Notes: generated by a model not told the origin, from the sequence alone. Positions 1 through 10,758 are shown, counted from the first letter of the stretch. The stretch: 64,000 nucleotides of DNA from Bufo bufo (GCF_905171765.1 NC_053390.1:301113122-301177121), one strand, 5' to 3'. A program made the numbers and translations.

Positions 1-64
1 GACCATCTGCTCATGCGCCAGCACCCTCCCAAGCCTGTAATTGAATCCAGCGCCCGAGAGAAGA

Positions 65-365
65 GTGTCCATATTCTGTGTGTTTCTGTGACATACACTG
101 TCCTGCATCCAAAACTGTTTCTATAGGACAAATTCCGAAAATCTGGGCCTAATCTAGTGTCAATATACTGTGTGTTTCTGTGACATATACTGTCCTGCAT
201 CCAAAAACTGTCCTGCATCTAAAAACTGTTTCTTTAGGGCAAATTCCAAAAATCTGGGCCTAATCTAGTGTCCATATTCTGTGTGTTTCTATGACATATA
301 CTGTCCTGCATCCAAAAACTGTCCTGCATCTAAAAACTGTTTCTTTAGGGCAAATTCCAATAATA
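65..365. repeat. Tandem repeat, about 100 bp x 3
   Basis: Three units each begin near the phrase gtgtccatattctgtgtg and contain actgtcctgcatccaaaa and a tctgggcctaatctagtg block. The corresponding block in copy 2 (about 11684-11880) has only two units, so one unit was gained or lost after the duplication. No coding potential is seen. Confidence 0.85.
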
Positions 366-839
366 TGGGCCAACTGACTTCACATAGATGTCTACAGAAC
401 CTGTTCTATTGAACTCTTATACAAGTAGAGCCCCCCGACAGAGTGGAGAGGGTGTCAGCAGTAAGTTTGTGCTGACATCACTTATTATTTTGCCCTTCCT
501 CTGATTCGTCAGAAAAATAATCCCCAAAAAATGGATCCTGTCTGTTGAGCATCCACCTTCACTCGGTCAGCATTTGGTCAGTAATCCATCAATATTGCTC
601 ATGCCAAAAAAAACAGGGGTGGATCCAAAACAGAAATGACACAAGAATGGAGTATTTCCATGGATTCTGTGTTTTGTACCCACTCCTGCTCTTGGCTACC
701 AAATTATAAGCCAATTCTGATAGGACCGTACAGGCCTTACAGCTGCTACACAGACAGAATCCAATAAATGATGATGTCAGCCAGGTCGAAAGGCATAAGA
801 GTGGCCCAGTCATGAAGTAGGGAGGGTGGGAACAGCATG

Positions 840-1235
840 AGAAGTCCACAGAGTGGCCCACTGACAGAGTATGGAGGTGGTGGCAGCATCAGAAAGAGAC
901 CACAGAGTGGCACAATGACAGTGTGGAGGTGGTGGCAGCATCAGGAGGCCAAAGAGTGGCAAGGTGACATAGTGTGGAGGTGGCAGCAGCATGAGGCAAC
1001 CACAGAGTGGCAAGGTGACATAGTGTGGAGGTGGCAGCAGCAGCATGAGGAGACCACAGAGTGGTAAGGTGACATAATGTGGAGGTGGCAACAGCATCAG
1101 AAGACCACAGAGTTGAAAGGTGACAGTGTGGAAGGTGGCAGCAGCATGAGGAGACCACAGAGTGGCAAGGTGACATAGTGTGGATGTGGCAGCAGCATCA
1201 GGAGACCACAGAGTGACCCGGTGACAGAGTGGGGG
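840..1235. repeat. Minisatellite, about 51 bp x 8
   Basis: Units contain accacagagtggcaaggtga followed by a tgtggaggtggcagcagcat block, with spacings of about 48-57 bp. The minus-strand reading frames here are only translations of the repeat and are not called as genes. The equivalent block in copy 2 is 12345-12740. Confidence 0.9.
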
Positions 1236-1387
1236 GTGAGTGTCAATACCAGTACCAGCTGAAGATGATGGGTGAAAGAGCACTTGGCATCAGATGTGTG
1301 GCATTAGGCGGGTGGCATCATCAGAATAGTAGCTGAGGCAGGTAGCCAGAAGAAACCGGTCTCTTTTGTCAAAGTGTTGGTGTGGCA

Positions 1388-1789
1388 CTATTCATCCTGA
1401 TTCATCTTGACAAAGGTCAGTCTCTCCACATTTTGGATGGATAGGCGAGTTCTTCTTGGGGTAACTATGGCCCCCTCCACACTAAACACCCACTCTGATG
1501 CCACACTACTGGCCAGGCAGGACAGCTTTCTCAGGGCAAACTCAGCCAGATGAGGCCCCAAATCCAGTTTGGCTGCCCAATAATCCAGCGGATCTTCAAT
1601 GATGGCTGGCAGGATGCACTCCAAGTATGCCACCACCTGCTGGTTCAGGTTCTGCTCTATGTCTAGCTGCTGGTGAGTAGTTTCTTTACTAGGTGGGTGA
1701 AGAAAGCTGCTCATCAGCGACTCTAGACTCAGACTGTTGCTGATGGAACTGCTACTGCTCCTGCCACCCCACCCTTCCCCAGAAACCAT
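1388..1789 (-). pseudogene. hAT (ZBED-like) transposase C-terminal fragment, copy 1
   Basis: The 133-residue frame ends with the dimerisation region typical of hAT transposases: a DPLDYWAAK-like start, then a CLAS..ASEWVFSVEGAIV block and LTFVKMNQ near the stop. The BED finger and the catalytic domain are absent, so this is a truncated relic. It lies just beyond the 3' end of the Ngaro-derived segment on the same strand, possibly because one element landed in the other. An almost identical copy is at 12895-13296. Confidence 0.85.
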
Positions 1790-1805
1790 GGCTGTGTAAG
1801 ACTGT

Positions 1806-3036
1806 CAGTAATCATCTTAGGGGAAAAAGGGGGGGAAGGGGTAAGCCCCCTTTAACACTTCTGGCCCCTCCCATGCTAACCCAACCATAAACAACACTGA
1901 CACCAAATCTCTCTTTATGTTCTTTATTGTCATTGTTGGATGGTAGTCGGCCACAGCTATTTATTAACGGCATAACCATAAACCAAACCATGCGATCTGC
2001 CAGCCGCTGGCCTCCCAGCGGGCAGTTACGCCAATTTTGTCTCCAACATCTTACTTTTCTTTTCCTGCCACCATGGAGGAGACCCACCCTCAAACGGGGC
2101 TCCGACCACCACCCAACAAGAACATGGCCTGTTCTACCCAATCTTGTAGACCAGAAAGAAAATTGTCCAAGCCAATATCGGACAAGTGGACACCGTCTGG
2201 CCTCATAAATGAACGGTTGTCGCCCTCCAACTGCCAATGACGAATATTCACACCTCCACGGGACCTAACAAAGCGGGATATCCACGCATTCACTGTGCGC
2301 CTGCATTTTTCGACCGCCTCACCGTCCCTACCCCCTTGCCATACCACCCTTGGAACGATCTTAGACCATACCAACACCACTTCTCTAAAGAAGGACGGAA
2401 ACCACTCTAGATTGGACCGCATCAAGGTCAAGAGCTCCATCAATGGCATGGAGCCAATATCGTTACCCCCGGCATGGACGACCAAAATCACTTGGCCACT
2501 TGCTTGCATCCCAATCTCGACCACTTGTGAAAGGAGCTGAGACCATCTGAGGCCACGAATCCCTCTCCCACCAGATCTGCATTCAGCTCTCTGTGCGGCC
2601 CAAAAAATGCATGAATGACCAGCCATCCATACGGTTGGTCTTACTGCACCTGCAAGAAAACAACAGTTAGAACAAAATGCCACATTCTTATAACCCCATA
2701 ACAACTAAGTGAACTGCATCAAATAATGAATGACCCAGTGATTATTTATTTTCTTTTTATAAAAGGTCAGTTCTAATATACCTTATAAAGCAGGCAGATT
2801 TCCATCTGCCGATACTCATAACCTCTGACTCCGGCAAACCTGCCCTAGCGGCTTCCGTCGCAGCCCTGATTCGGAATTTATGGGTGCCAAATTCGTTGGA
2901 ATTCATCCCCGCCAGCTCTAAACAAGCCCTAAAAACCGTAATGAACTGGAATTTGGTCAGAAAGGATCCATCCGCATGCGCAAAGAAACTATGGCCGGCA
3001 ATGCGCAGAGAACTAAAGTTAGATGTCAGTTGTACC
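1806..3036 (-). mobile_element. 3' part of an Ngaro/DIRS-type retrotransposon, copy 1
   Basis: On the minus strand the order is tyrosine recombinase C-terminus, SGNH hydrolase ORF, then about 280 bp of non-coding 3' end (1806-2089). A hydrolase ORF beside a tyrosine recombinase is known from vertebrate Ngaro elements, a DIRS-order group that integrates by recombinase rather than by a DDE integrase. The RT and RNase H parts are missing here but are present upstream of copy 2, at 16055-17104. No split direct repeats could be defined by eye. Confidence 0.7.
2090..2704 (-). CDS. SGNH/GDSL-like hydrolase ORF of Ngaro element, copy 1
   Basis: The 204-codon frame shows the blocks of an SGNH hydrolase: a GHS serine motif near residue 29, a VVHAGGND block near residues 76-83 (oxyanion/Asn), and a DGVH Asp-His pair near residue 171. 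Such ORFs accompany the recombinase in vertebrate Ngaro elements, and their role in transposition is not settled. The first 19 or so residues may not be coding, because a splice-acceptor-like tttcttgcag lies just before GAVRPTV on the minus strand. Copy 2 (13597-14211) is almost identical but reads GGNN instead of GGND. Expression is unknown. Confidence 0.65.
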   Translation of the reverse strand: MLWGYKNVAFCSNCCFLAGAVRPTVWMAGHSCIFWAAQRAECRSGGRGIRGLRWSQLLSQVVEIGMQASGQVILVVHAGGNDIGSMPLMELLTLMRSNLEWFPSFFREVVLVWSKIVPRVVWQGGRDGEAVEKCRRTVNAWISRFVRSRGGVNIRHWQLEGDNRSFMRPDGVHLSDIGLDNFLSGLQDWVEQAMFLLGGGRSPV

Positions 3037-3095
3037 TCTTTTTCCCACCAGTCCAGGTAGAGGTTTGCAAAAATCGGGGTGCAGGGACTGCTCAT
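2757..3095 (-). CDS. Chance fusion ORF: Penelope RT fragment joined to Ngaro tyrosine recombinase C-terminus
   Basis: The first 20 or so codons (3095-3037) read SSPCTPIFANLYLDWWEKE, a Penelope-type RT motif. From about residue 21 the frame becomes the tyrosine recombinase end: FFAHADGSFLTKFQ, then GTHKFRIRAATEAARAGLP carrying the HxxR motif, then IGRWKSACFIRYIR with the catalytic Tyr. The switch falls exactly at the end of the segmental duplication, and about four bases (ggta) are shared with the other copy at the join. It is probably an accidental product of a duplication breakpoint and not a functional gene. The recombinase lacks its N-terminal half, including the first catalytic Arg. Confidence 0.7.
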   Translation of the reverse strand: MSSPCTPIFANLYLDWWEKEVQLTSNFSSLRIAGHSFFAHADGSFLTKFQFITVFRACLELAGMNSNEFGTHKFRIRAATEAARAGLPESEVMSIGRWKSACFIRYIRTDLL

Positions 3096-4802
3096 GGCAA
3101 TCCCCCTGAGCTGGTAGTAAATATGCCGATCAAAGAGGAAGATGTTACGTGTGAGAACAAAGTCCAGCAGTTTCTTCAGGAAGATGTTATGGCGATGGAA
3201 TAGCTCGCCTTACTGTTGGAGCAAGGCCTTGACAGCCCGACACCCACTGTCATGAAGTATAGAGCTGTACAAGGCCTCCACATCCAAACTTGTCAGCCAC
3301 ACATCATCCTCACATTGGATGCCGTCTTACTGCTGTAAAACGTCCATAGTGTCTCGGGCATACGATGGTAGACCAGCCACAAATGGAAGCAATATCATAT
3401 CCACATACGTGCTGATATTGGCAGTGAGGCTGCCTATGCCCAAGACGATGGGTTGACCCTTCAATTGTGCACCTTGCATATGTAGTATGGGTAGACTGTA
3501 AAAGGTAGCAAGAACTGGCAACTTAGGTAGTAGAAAATCATATTCGGTTTTGCTGATGTGTCTGTCATCACATGCTTCATTAAGTAGTGTCAACAATTGG
3601 GCCCTAAACAAAGGAGTGGGGTCAGTGGGGAGATGTCTAGCTGTTGGCGTCCTCCAGCAATCTCAGGCACATGTCACGGTATTTCTCATGGTCCATAACG
3701 ACAATGTTGCCCACCTTATCTGAGGGCTTAATGACAATGGTGGTATCACTCTCTAACTCACCAAGTGACTTCCTTTCCTCAGGGCTGAGATTATCATGTC
3801 CCAGGTATATGCCCTCTAATTGATGAAGATCCCGGGTTACCATTGTGAGGAAGATGCCAATTGGGGTGTTGTCATTAATTGGAGGAAACTGTTTGGAGGG
3901 ATTTTTAAGATCCGTAAAGGGACCATCACCAATATTCCTATCTCCCTCCTCAGATAGACCTGCCAACAGATGTACGTCCTGAAGGGTTTCGAGCTCAATG
4001 CCCAATTCTTGACATCTACGTTTATCTTGTATTCAAAAGAACTTTTTCTACTTCAGCCTACGTGCGTGTAAGTGTAGAGCCTTAATCCAGTTAAACAGGT
4101 TGAACTTCTGGAGGAGCATGAATGAGAGGCCTTTTTTCAGGACCTCCATTTGGGAAGGAGATAGATCACGCTTAGACAGGTTCACCGCCTGGAGTTCCTC
4201 TATTTGGGAACCTCTGGGGCTTTTTTGTGACGCAGTAGGTAGTCAGACACTGGGGGGGTATGATCTAAAAAACCTCCTCGAGACCCCCTCCCTGATCTAC
4301 TTCTCTGTCTACCTCCCCGTGATCTCTGAGGCCCCCTGCTGGATGTTCCTCGCCCCCTTGAGGGTACACTACCTTGGTCCACGTCAGTATCACACTCAGA
4401 GGACGACAATTCAGTGTCCACCTCAGAGGAGGTCTGACGTTTAGGGCCGAAGTAAAAAAAACTTGCCCTCCTTGAAGTCACTTATGTCCCTGTTAAACTG
4501 GAAATGTTTTCTTTCTTTGATCTGAGATGTAAAGCGCTCAATATTCTGTTGTAATAAGGCTTCCTTTTTGCCAAAATCAGTGTGTTCACTAATTTTTTTA
4601 CCTGTGTGATACTCTTTCAAATCAACCTTTCTCTTGGCTAGTAGTCTTTTCTCCTCCTCAAGCAACAATCTGATCAAATGGAGGGAGCCATCAATGGACT
4701 CCTGTTCCAATTTTTTGAGGAAGTCATTTGAGCGCATGCGTGCTGCTGGGAGGATGGGGTTTCGCAATCCCCTCGGGACTATGCTGTTTTTGATGTAAGT
4801 GT
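3037..4802 (-). pseudogene. Penelope-like element (PLE), ORF relic
   Basis: Minus-strand pieces in order are: an N-terminal region at 4441-4802 with TYIKNSIVPRGLR and a coiled, Lys/Glu-rich stretch; an Arg/Ser/Gly-rich linker at 4200-4481; TTIVIKPSDKVGNIVVMDHE at about 3700-3760; and PIVLGIGSLTANISTYVD with LPSYARDTMDVLQ at 3327-3480. It ends with an ANLYLDWWEKE motif at 3040-3095. These are hallmarks of Penelope/Neptune reverse transcriptases. The frame is broken by stops and shifts and the GIY-YIG endonuclease end is missing beyond 3037. The 5' side continues at 8891 after a TTAA insertion. Confidence 0.82.
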
Positions 4803-5344
4803 TTAACCACTTCAGCCCCCAGTGCTTAAACACCCTGAAAGACCAGGCCACTTTTTACACTTCTGACCTACACTACTTTCACCGTTTATTGCTCGGTCAT
4901 GCAACTTACCACCCAAATGAATTTTACCTCCTTTTCTTCTCACTAATAGAGCTTTCATTTGGTGGTATTTCATTGCTGCTGACATTTTTACTTTTTTTGT
5001 TATTAATCGAAATTTAACGATTTTTTTGCAAAAAAATGACATTTTTCACTTTCAGTTGTAAAATTTTGCAAAAAAAACGACATCCATATAGAAATTTTGC
5101 TCTAAATTTATAGTTCTACATGTCTTTGATAAAAAAAAAATGTTTGGGTAAAAAAAAATGGTTTAGGTAAAAGTTATAGCGTTTACAAACTATGGTACAA
5201 AAATGTGAATTTCCGCTTTTTGAAGCAGCTCTGACTTTCTGAGCACCTGTCATGTTTCCTGAGGTTCTACAATGCCCAGACAGTACAAACACCCCACAAA
5301 TGACCCCATTTCTGAAAGTACACACCCTAAGGTATTCGCTGATG

Positions 5345-7230
5345 GGCATAGTGAGTTCATAGAACTTTTTATTTTTTGTCACAAGTTAGCGGAAAATTAT
5401 GATTTTTTTTTTTTTTTTTTTTTCTTACAAAGTCTCATATTCCACTAACTTGTGACAAAAAATAAAAAGTTCTATGAACTCACTATGCCCATCAGCGAAT
5501 ACCTTGGGGTCTCTTCTTTCCAAAATGGGGTCACTTGTGGGGTAGTTATACTGCCCTGACATTCTAGGGGCCCAAATGTGTGGTAAGGAGTTTGAAATCA
5601 AATTCTGTAAAAAATGACCTGTGAAATCCGAAAGGTGCTCTTTGGAATATGGGCCCCTTTGCCCACCTAGGCTGCAAAAAAGTGTCACACATCTGGTATC
5701 TCCATACTCAGGAGAAGGTGGGGAATGTGTTTTGGGGTGTCATTTTATATATACCCATGCTGGGTGAGAGAAATATCTGGCAAAAGACAACTTTTCCCAT
5801 TTTTTTATACAAAGTTGTCATTTGACCAAGATATTTATCTCACCCAGCATGGGTATATGTAAAAAGACACCCCAAAACACATTCCTCAACTTCTCCTGAG
5901 TACGGGGATACCAGATGTGTGACACTTTTTTGCAGCCTAGGTGGGCAAAGGGGCCCATATTCCAAAGAGCACCTTTCGGATTTCACTCCTCATTTTTTCC
6001 TGAATTTGATTTCAAACTCCTTACCACACATTTGGGCCCCTAGAATACCAGGGCAGTATAACTACCCCACAAGTGACCCCATTTTGGAAAGAAGACACCC
6101 CAAGGTATTCCGTGAGGGGCATGGCGAGTTCCTAGAATTTTTTATTTTTTGTCACAAGTTAGTGGAAAATGATGATTTTTTTTTTTTTTTTTTTTTCATA
6201 CAAAGTCTCATATTCCACAAACTTGTGACAAAAAATAAAAACTTCCATGAACTCACTATGCCCATCAGCGAATACCTTGGGGTCTCTTCTTTCCAAAATG
6301 GGGTCACTTGTGGGGTAGTTATACTGCCCTGGCATTCTAGGGGCCCAAATTTATGGTAAGTAGGTAAATGACCTGTGAAATCCGAAAGGTGCTCTTTGGA
6401 ATGTGGGCCCCTTTGCCCACCTAGGCTGCAAAAAAGTGTCACACATCTGGTATCTCTGTATTCAGGAGAAGTTGAGGAATGTGTTTTGGGGTGTCTTTTT
6501 ACATATACCCATGCTGGGTGAGATAAATATCTTGGTCAAATGCCAACTTTGTATAAAAAAATGGGAAAAGTTGTCTTTTGCCAAGATATTTCTCTCACCC
6601 AGCATGGGTATATGTAAAATGACACCCCAAAACACATTCCCCAACTTCTCCCGATTACGGAGATACCAGATGTGTGACACTTTTTTGCAGCCTAGATGCG
6701 CAAAGGTGCCCAAATTCCTTTTAGGAGGGCATTTTTAGACATTTGGATACCAGACTTCTTCTCACGCTTTGGGGCCCCTAGAATGCCAGAGCAGTATAAA
6801 TACCCCACATGTGACCCCATTTTGGAAAGAAGACACCCCAAGGTATTCAATGAGGGGCATGGCGAGTTCATAGAATTTTTTTTTTTTGGCACAAGTTAGC
6901 GGAAATTGATATTTTTAATTTTTTTCTCACAAAGTCTCCCGTTCCGCTAACTTGGGACAAAAATTTCAATCTTTCATGGACTCAATATGCCCCTCACGGA
7001 ATACCTGGGGGTGTCTTCTTTCCGAAATGGGGTCACATGTGGGGTATTTATACTGCCCTGGCATTCTAGGGGCCCTAAAGCGTGAGAAGAAGTCTGGAAT
7101 ATAAATGTCTAAAAAATTTTACGCATTTGGATTCCGTGAGGGGTATGGTGAGTTCATGTGAGATTTTATTTTTTGACACAAGTTAGTGGAATATGAGACT
7201 TTGTAAGAAAAAAAAAAAAAAATTCTGCTA
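5345..7230. repeat. Serial palindrome: about 370-bp segments in alternating orientation
   Basis: Palindrome centres fall near 5418, 5800, 6188, 6556, 6918 and 7210, with 290-390 bp between them. Around odd-numbered centres the arms carry gggcatagtgagttcat and gtcacaagttag next to a poly-T core. Around even-numbered centres the arms carry cacccagcatgggtata. Each segment is the inverse of its neighbour, so the block reads as a folded chain. The short reading frames that recur on both strands here follow from this symmetry. Confidence 0.85.
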
Positions 7231-7254
7231 ACTTGGGCCAAAAAAATATCTGAA

Positions 7255-7435
7255 TGGAGCCTTACAGAGGGTGATCAATGACAGGGGGGTGATCAATGAC
7301 AGGGGGAGTGATCAATGACAGGGGGGTGATCAATGACAGGGGGGTGATCAATGACAGGAGGGTGATCAATGACAGGGGGAGTGATCAATGACAGGGGGGT
7401 GATCAATGACAGGGGGGTGATCAGGGAGTCTATAT
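7255..7435. repeat. 18-19-bp tandem repeat
   Basis: About ten head-to-tail units of gtgatcaatgacaggggg with small length changes in the G run. It lies inside the TTAA element and leads into the longer tandem repeat on its right. Confidence 0.9.
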
Positions 7436-8465
7436 GGGGTGATCACCACAGTCATTGATCACGCCCCTGTAAGGCTTCATTCAGACGTCCGGATGCGTTT
7501 TGCGGATCCGATCCATCTATCAGTGCATCCGTAAAAATCATGCGGACATCTGAATGGAGCTTTACAGGGGGGTGATCAATGACAGGGGGGTGATCAGGGA
7601 GTCTATATGGGGTGATCACCACAGTCATTGATCATGCCCCTGTAAGGCTTCATTCAGACGTCCGGATGCGTTTTGCGGATCGGATCCATCTATCAGTGCA
7701 TCCGTAAAAATCATGCGGACATCTGAATGGAGCTTTACAGGGGGGTGATCAGGGAGTCTATATGGGGTGATCACCACAGTCATTGATCATGCCCCTGTAA
7801 GGCTTCATTCAGACGTCCGGATGCGTTTTGCGGATCGGATCCATCTATCAGTGCATCCGTAAAAATCATGCGGACATCTGAATGGAGCTTTACAGGGGGG
7901 TGATCAGGTAGTCTATATGGGGTGATCACCACAGTCATTGATCATGCCCCTGTAAGGCTTCATTCAGACGTCCGGATGCGTTTTGCGGATCGGATCCATC
8001 TATCAGTGCATCCGTAAAAATCATGCGGACATCTGAATGGAGCTTTACAGGGGGGTGATCAGGGAGTCTATATGGGGTGATCACCACAGTCATTGATCAC
8101 GCCCCTGTAAGGCTTCATTCAGACGTCCGGATGCGTTTTGCGGATCCGATCTATCTATCAGTGGATCCGTAAAAATCATGCGGACGTCTGAATGGAGCTT
8201 TACAGGGGGTTGATCAATGACAGGGGTGTAATCAATGACAGGGGGGGTGATCAGGGAGTCTATATGGGGTGATAACCACAGTCATTGATCACGCCCCTGT
8301 AAGGCTTCATTCAGACGTCCGGATGCGTTTTGCGGATCCGATCCATCTATCAGTGGATCCGTAAAAATCATGCGGACATCTGAATGGAGCTTTACAGGGG
8401 GGTAATCAATGACAGGGGGGTGATCAATGACAGGGGGGTGATCAGGGAGTCTATATGGGGTGATC
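7428..8465. repeat. 155-191-bp tandem repeat x 6
   Basis: The marker gtctatatggggtgatcacc recurs near 7428, 7599, 7756, 7911, 8066, 8258 and 8449. Each unit also carries ggcttcattcagacgtccgg and the near-palindromic core atgcggacatctgaatgg. Length differences come from variable numbers of the 18-bp gatcaatgacagg sub-repeat. It is internal to the TTAA element. Confidence 0.88.
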
Positions 8466-8890
8466 AGGGGTGATCAGGGTGATCAGGGGCTAATAAGGGG
8501 TTAATAAGTGACGGGGGGGGGGGGTGTAGTGTAGTGTAGTGGTGCTTGGTGGGACTTTACTGAGCTACCTGTGTCCTCTGGTGGTCGATCCAAACAAATG
8601 GGACCACCAGAGGACCAGGTAGCAGGTATATTAGACGCTGTTATCAAAACAGCGTCTAATATACCTGTTAGGGGTTAAAAAAAACACATCTCCAGCCTGC
8701 CAGCGAACGATCGCCGCTGGCAGGCTGGAGATCAACTCTCTTACCTTCCGTTCCTGTGAGCGCGCGCGCCTGTGTGCGCGCGTTCACAGGAAATCTCGCC
8801 CATCGCGAGATGACGCATATATGCGTGACTCTGCGCAGGGCTGCCACCTCCGGAACGCGATCCTGCGTTAGGCGGTCCGGAGGTGGTTAA

Positions 8891-10272
8891 TGTCTGGACC
8901 TCCCACTAGCATTGTACGTGATCCTTATACACACGATTGAGATTTTAAAAAGATGCAGTAATGCTCACATGAGCTTACTGTGCAGGTAATTCTTTTTCTG
9001 AAAAAACCTCCTTGGGGTCCCCCAACCAACATTCAGAACTCAGATTGTTTGACAAAAAAACTGCCATTCCCCAACGTAAAGGGACAACTTGAAACTATTG
9101 CACAACGAACTAATAGATATACTGGTGTACGTTCCAAATCAATTGTATTCTCACAGCCTAAAAACGTATTAAAAGAAAAATAATAAAGTTGTTGCTCTGT
9201 CTACTCCTCCCTTTTCGGTGACATCATATCCTGTTTGTTCTGTTCCTGTGTGTTTTCTTCTGCAGCAGACTCAGAGCTCGTGAAAGCATTCGTTTTGACC
9301 TCTAATATCCTCTATATCTTCTAATGTCCTCCATGTGTCTTTGCTCAAGGTAAATTCAATAAATTACCAAAGCATTTCCATTGTATTCTCCTCACTGGAT
9401 TTTCACATACAACTAGAGATATTAGTTAGTTCAGCTGTCTACCATTGCTTGTACAGAGATTACCACTCACAACCAGTGAGAGACTTCTCTAACGTTCATA
9501 TGTGGCAGATCAGTCCATCTGGCTGTAAAAACGGCCAAAAATAGGCCTCTATTCACTGGCCATAAAAAAATGGCCATGTGAATAGCCCTATAGACTGCAA
9601 TGGTTCTGAAATGGTTGTGTGACGGCCACCAAAAAAACAGTGCATATTGTTGTGTTCATGCAGTTAATGTCATCCAAGTTAAATACATATTGGAAAAATG
9701 TGATGCATTTGCAGTGGAATCCATAGCACAAATCCAACACCGACCCTTATATTTCTTACGGGGATTTGTCCATGAATTTATTCCAAATTAAAGGGGTTTA
9801 TCTGTGTGTGACCATCCGCTACAGTTTCCATTCAGATTCTGAGCAGAAACTATGGCAAGAAGTGACTTGCCCCTTTTTTCATTATGTTTTTTCATAGAAA
9901 ACAAAGAAACGTGAATTGTACGCGGATTCAGTGTGGTTTTTGGTGCGGAATAAGTGACAAAATCCAAATGGAAACATTCACCTTATAAACTCTTTCAATT
10001 ATCTTACAATATTTGAAAAGCAGATTTGAGAAGGGTCTTCAAAGGGTGGTTCTCCATCTGTTGTAGATGCTAGGTGTTTCCCATCAGCTGGAGAACCACA
10101 TGGTTAAGACCAATGTCCTAAGGACCACACAGATGTTTTTCTTTTATAGACCGTTAGTACTAGCAATCTTATTGCTAAATTAGATGGAGAAGGGGTTATT
10201 TCAGCTTTTTAATCATATTTGTTTTGCTTTTTCATAATTAAAATCAAATATTTTATGAAAAACACAGAGGAT
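8891..10272. other. Spacer 3' of the V gene; start of the Penelope relic at its left edge
   Basis: The first 40 or so bases on the minus strand extend the Penelope N-terminal frame. An isolated 67-codon plus-strand frame at 8980-9183, followed by an AATAAA, has no feature I recognise and is probably fortuitous. The rest is AT-rich single-copy-looking DNA with one hairpin near 10045-10100 (ggttctccatctg / cagctggagaacc). No other gene is visible. Confidence 0.6.
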
Positions 10273-10312
10273 GGTTCTTGTATGACTCCATGCTAATAAC
10301 TTGAACACTGTG
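10273..10312 (-). promoter_or_regulatory. V(D)J recombination signal sequence, 23-type
   Basis: On the minus strand a perfect heptamer CACAGTG (10312-10306) begins at the end of the V exon. A 24-base spacer follows, then ACAAGAACC (10281-10273), which matches the nonamer consensus ACAAAAACC at eight of nine positions. A 23-type spacer is what IGHV and TRDV segments carry, and its polarity fits the V exon. RAG1/RAG2 would cut at the heptamer edge. Confidence 0.92.
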
Positions 10313-10758
10313 GTCTTTGAGCACAATAATACACTGCAGCATCTTCATACAGGACATTCTTTATTTTCATGTATCCCATGTTTTTTGCATTATCTGTTTT
10401 TAATTCAAATCTTGAAGTAAATGAATCTGTAATTCTAGTGTAACCATCAGATGGGTCAATATGTCCTACATACAAAAGCGCTTTTCCTGGAACATGTTTC
10501 AACCAGGCCATCCAGTATGTAGTAAATTCATATCCAGAGGCTTCACATGATATGAGCACAGGTTCGCCATAGATCCTATTTTCAGAGCTGGGCTGACTCA
10601 ATAAGACACTGTAAGCCAGTCCTGGGAGAAGAAATGTAAGGACATAATAATCAGTTACAAGTTGTGTGTGAAATTTAGGATTTCTAGAGTTTTCCTTTTC
10701 TTTCTTTCTATGTCTTACCCATGTAGAGGAAGGGAAGAAATGCAGTTATCAGAAACAT
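10313..10758 (-). CDS. Immunoglobulin heavy-chain-type V gene (leader exon 10719-10758, V exon 10313-10621)
   Basis: Exon 1 encodes a 13-residue hydrophobic leader (MFLITAFLPFLYM) and ends at a GTAAGA donor. A 97-bp intron ends in a pyrimidine-rich acceptor CTCCCAG, and the codon phase matches across the junction. The V exon gives leader end GLAYS, FR1 ending LISCEASGY (first Cys), FR2 WMAWLKHVPGK (core Trp), FR3, then DAAVYYCAQR (second Cys). The exon has no stop and runs directly into a recombination signal. The product would be the variable domain of an antigen receptor after V(D)J joining in lymphocytes. FR2 is unusual (KALLYVG rather than GLEW), so a TCR-delta VH-type segment is an alternative. 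No ATGCAAAT octamer was found upstream. Confidence 0.9.

Larger units (their letters stand above)
1..3036. repeat. Segmental duplication, copy 1 (direct repeat of 11620-14543)
   Basis: Reading the two blocks side by side shows the same order of parts: an approximately 100-bp tandem repeat, a 51-bp minisatellite, a hAT transposase tail, a hydrolase ORF and the end of a tyrosine recombinase. About a dozen single-base differences were seen over 3 kb. Copy 1 has three units of the first tandem repeat and copy 2 has two. The homology stops at 3036, where Penelope-like sequence begins. The left edge is outside the window, because base 1 is already homologous to base 11620. Confidence 0.93.
4803..8890. 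mobile_element. 4.1-kb non-autonomous DNA element with TTAA target duplication
   Basis: The unit is bounded by TTAA at 4803-4806 and 8887-8890. The left end reads ttaaccacttcagccccc, and the right end inverted reads ttaaccacctccggaccg, giving short terminal inverted repeats. A TTAA target suits piggyBac or Kolobok-type transposases, but neither is encoded here. Removing the insert leaves the Penelope frame continuous for a few codons upstream of NTYIKN, supporting a real insertion. The interior is serial palindromes (5345-7230), tandem arrays (7255-8465) and strong hairpins at about 8573-8670 and 8693-8731. No transposase ORF is present. Confidence 0.8.

Noticed and set aside
810..1283. 157-codon and 95-codon minus-strand frames rich in CHLATLWSPH repeats
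   Set aside because: They are translations of the 51-bp minisatellite with no domain; the same happens in copy 2 at 12318-12790.
4100..4444. 114-codon plus-strand frame
   Set aside because: It lies opposite the Arg/Ser-rich linker of the Penelope relic and has no motif of its own.
5919..6442. Repeated MTLFCSLGGQRGPYSKEH frames on both strands
   Set aside because: They arise from the alternating palindromes of the TTAA element, not from genes.
8980..9183. 67-codon plus-strand frame followed by AATAAA
   Set aside because: No recognised motif, no splice or promoter context; a chance frame cannot be excluded.
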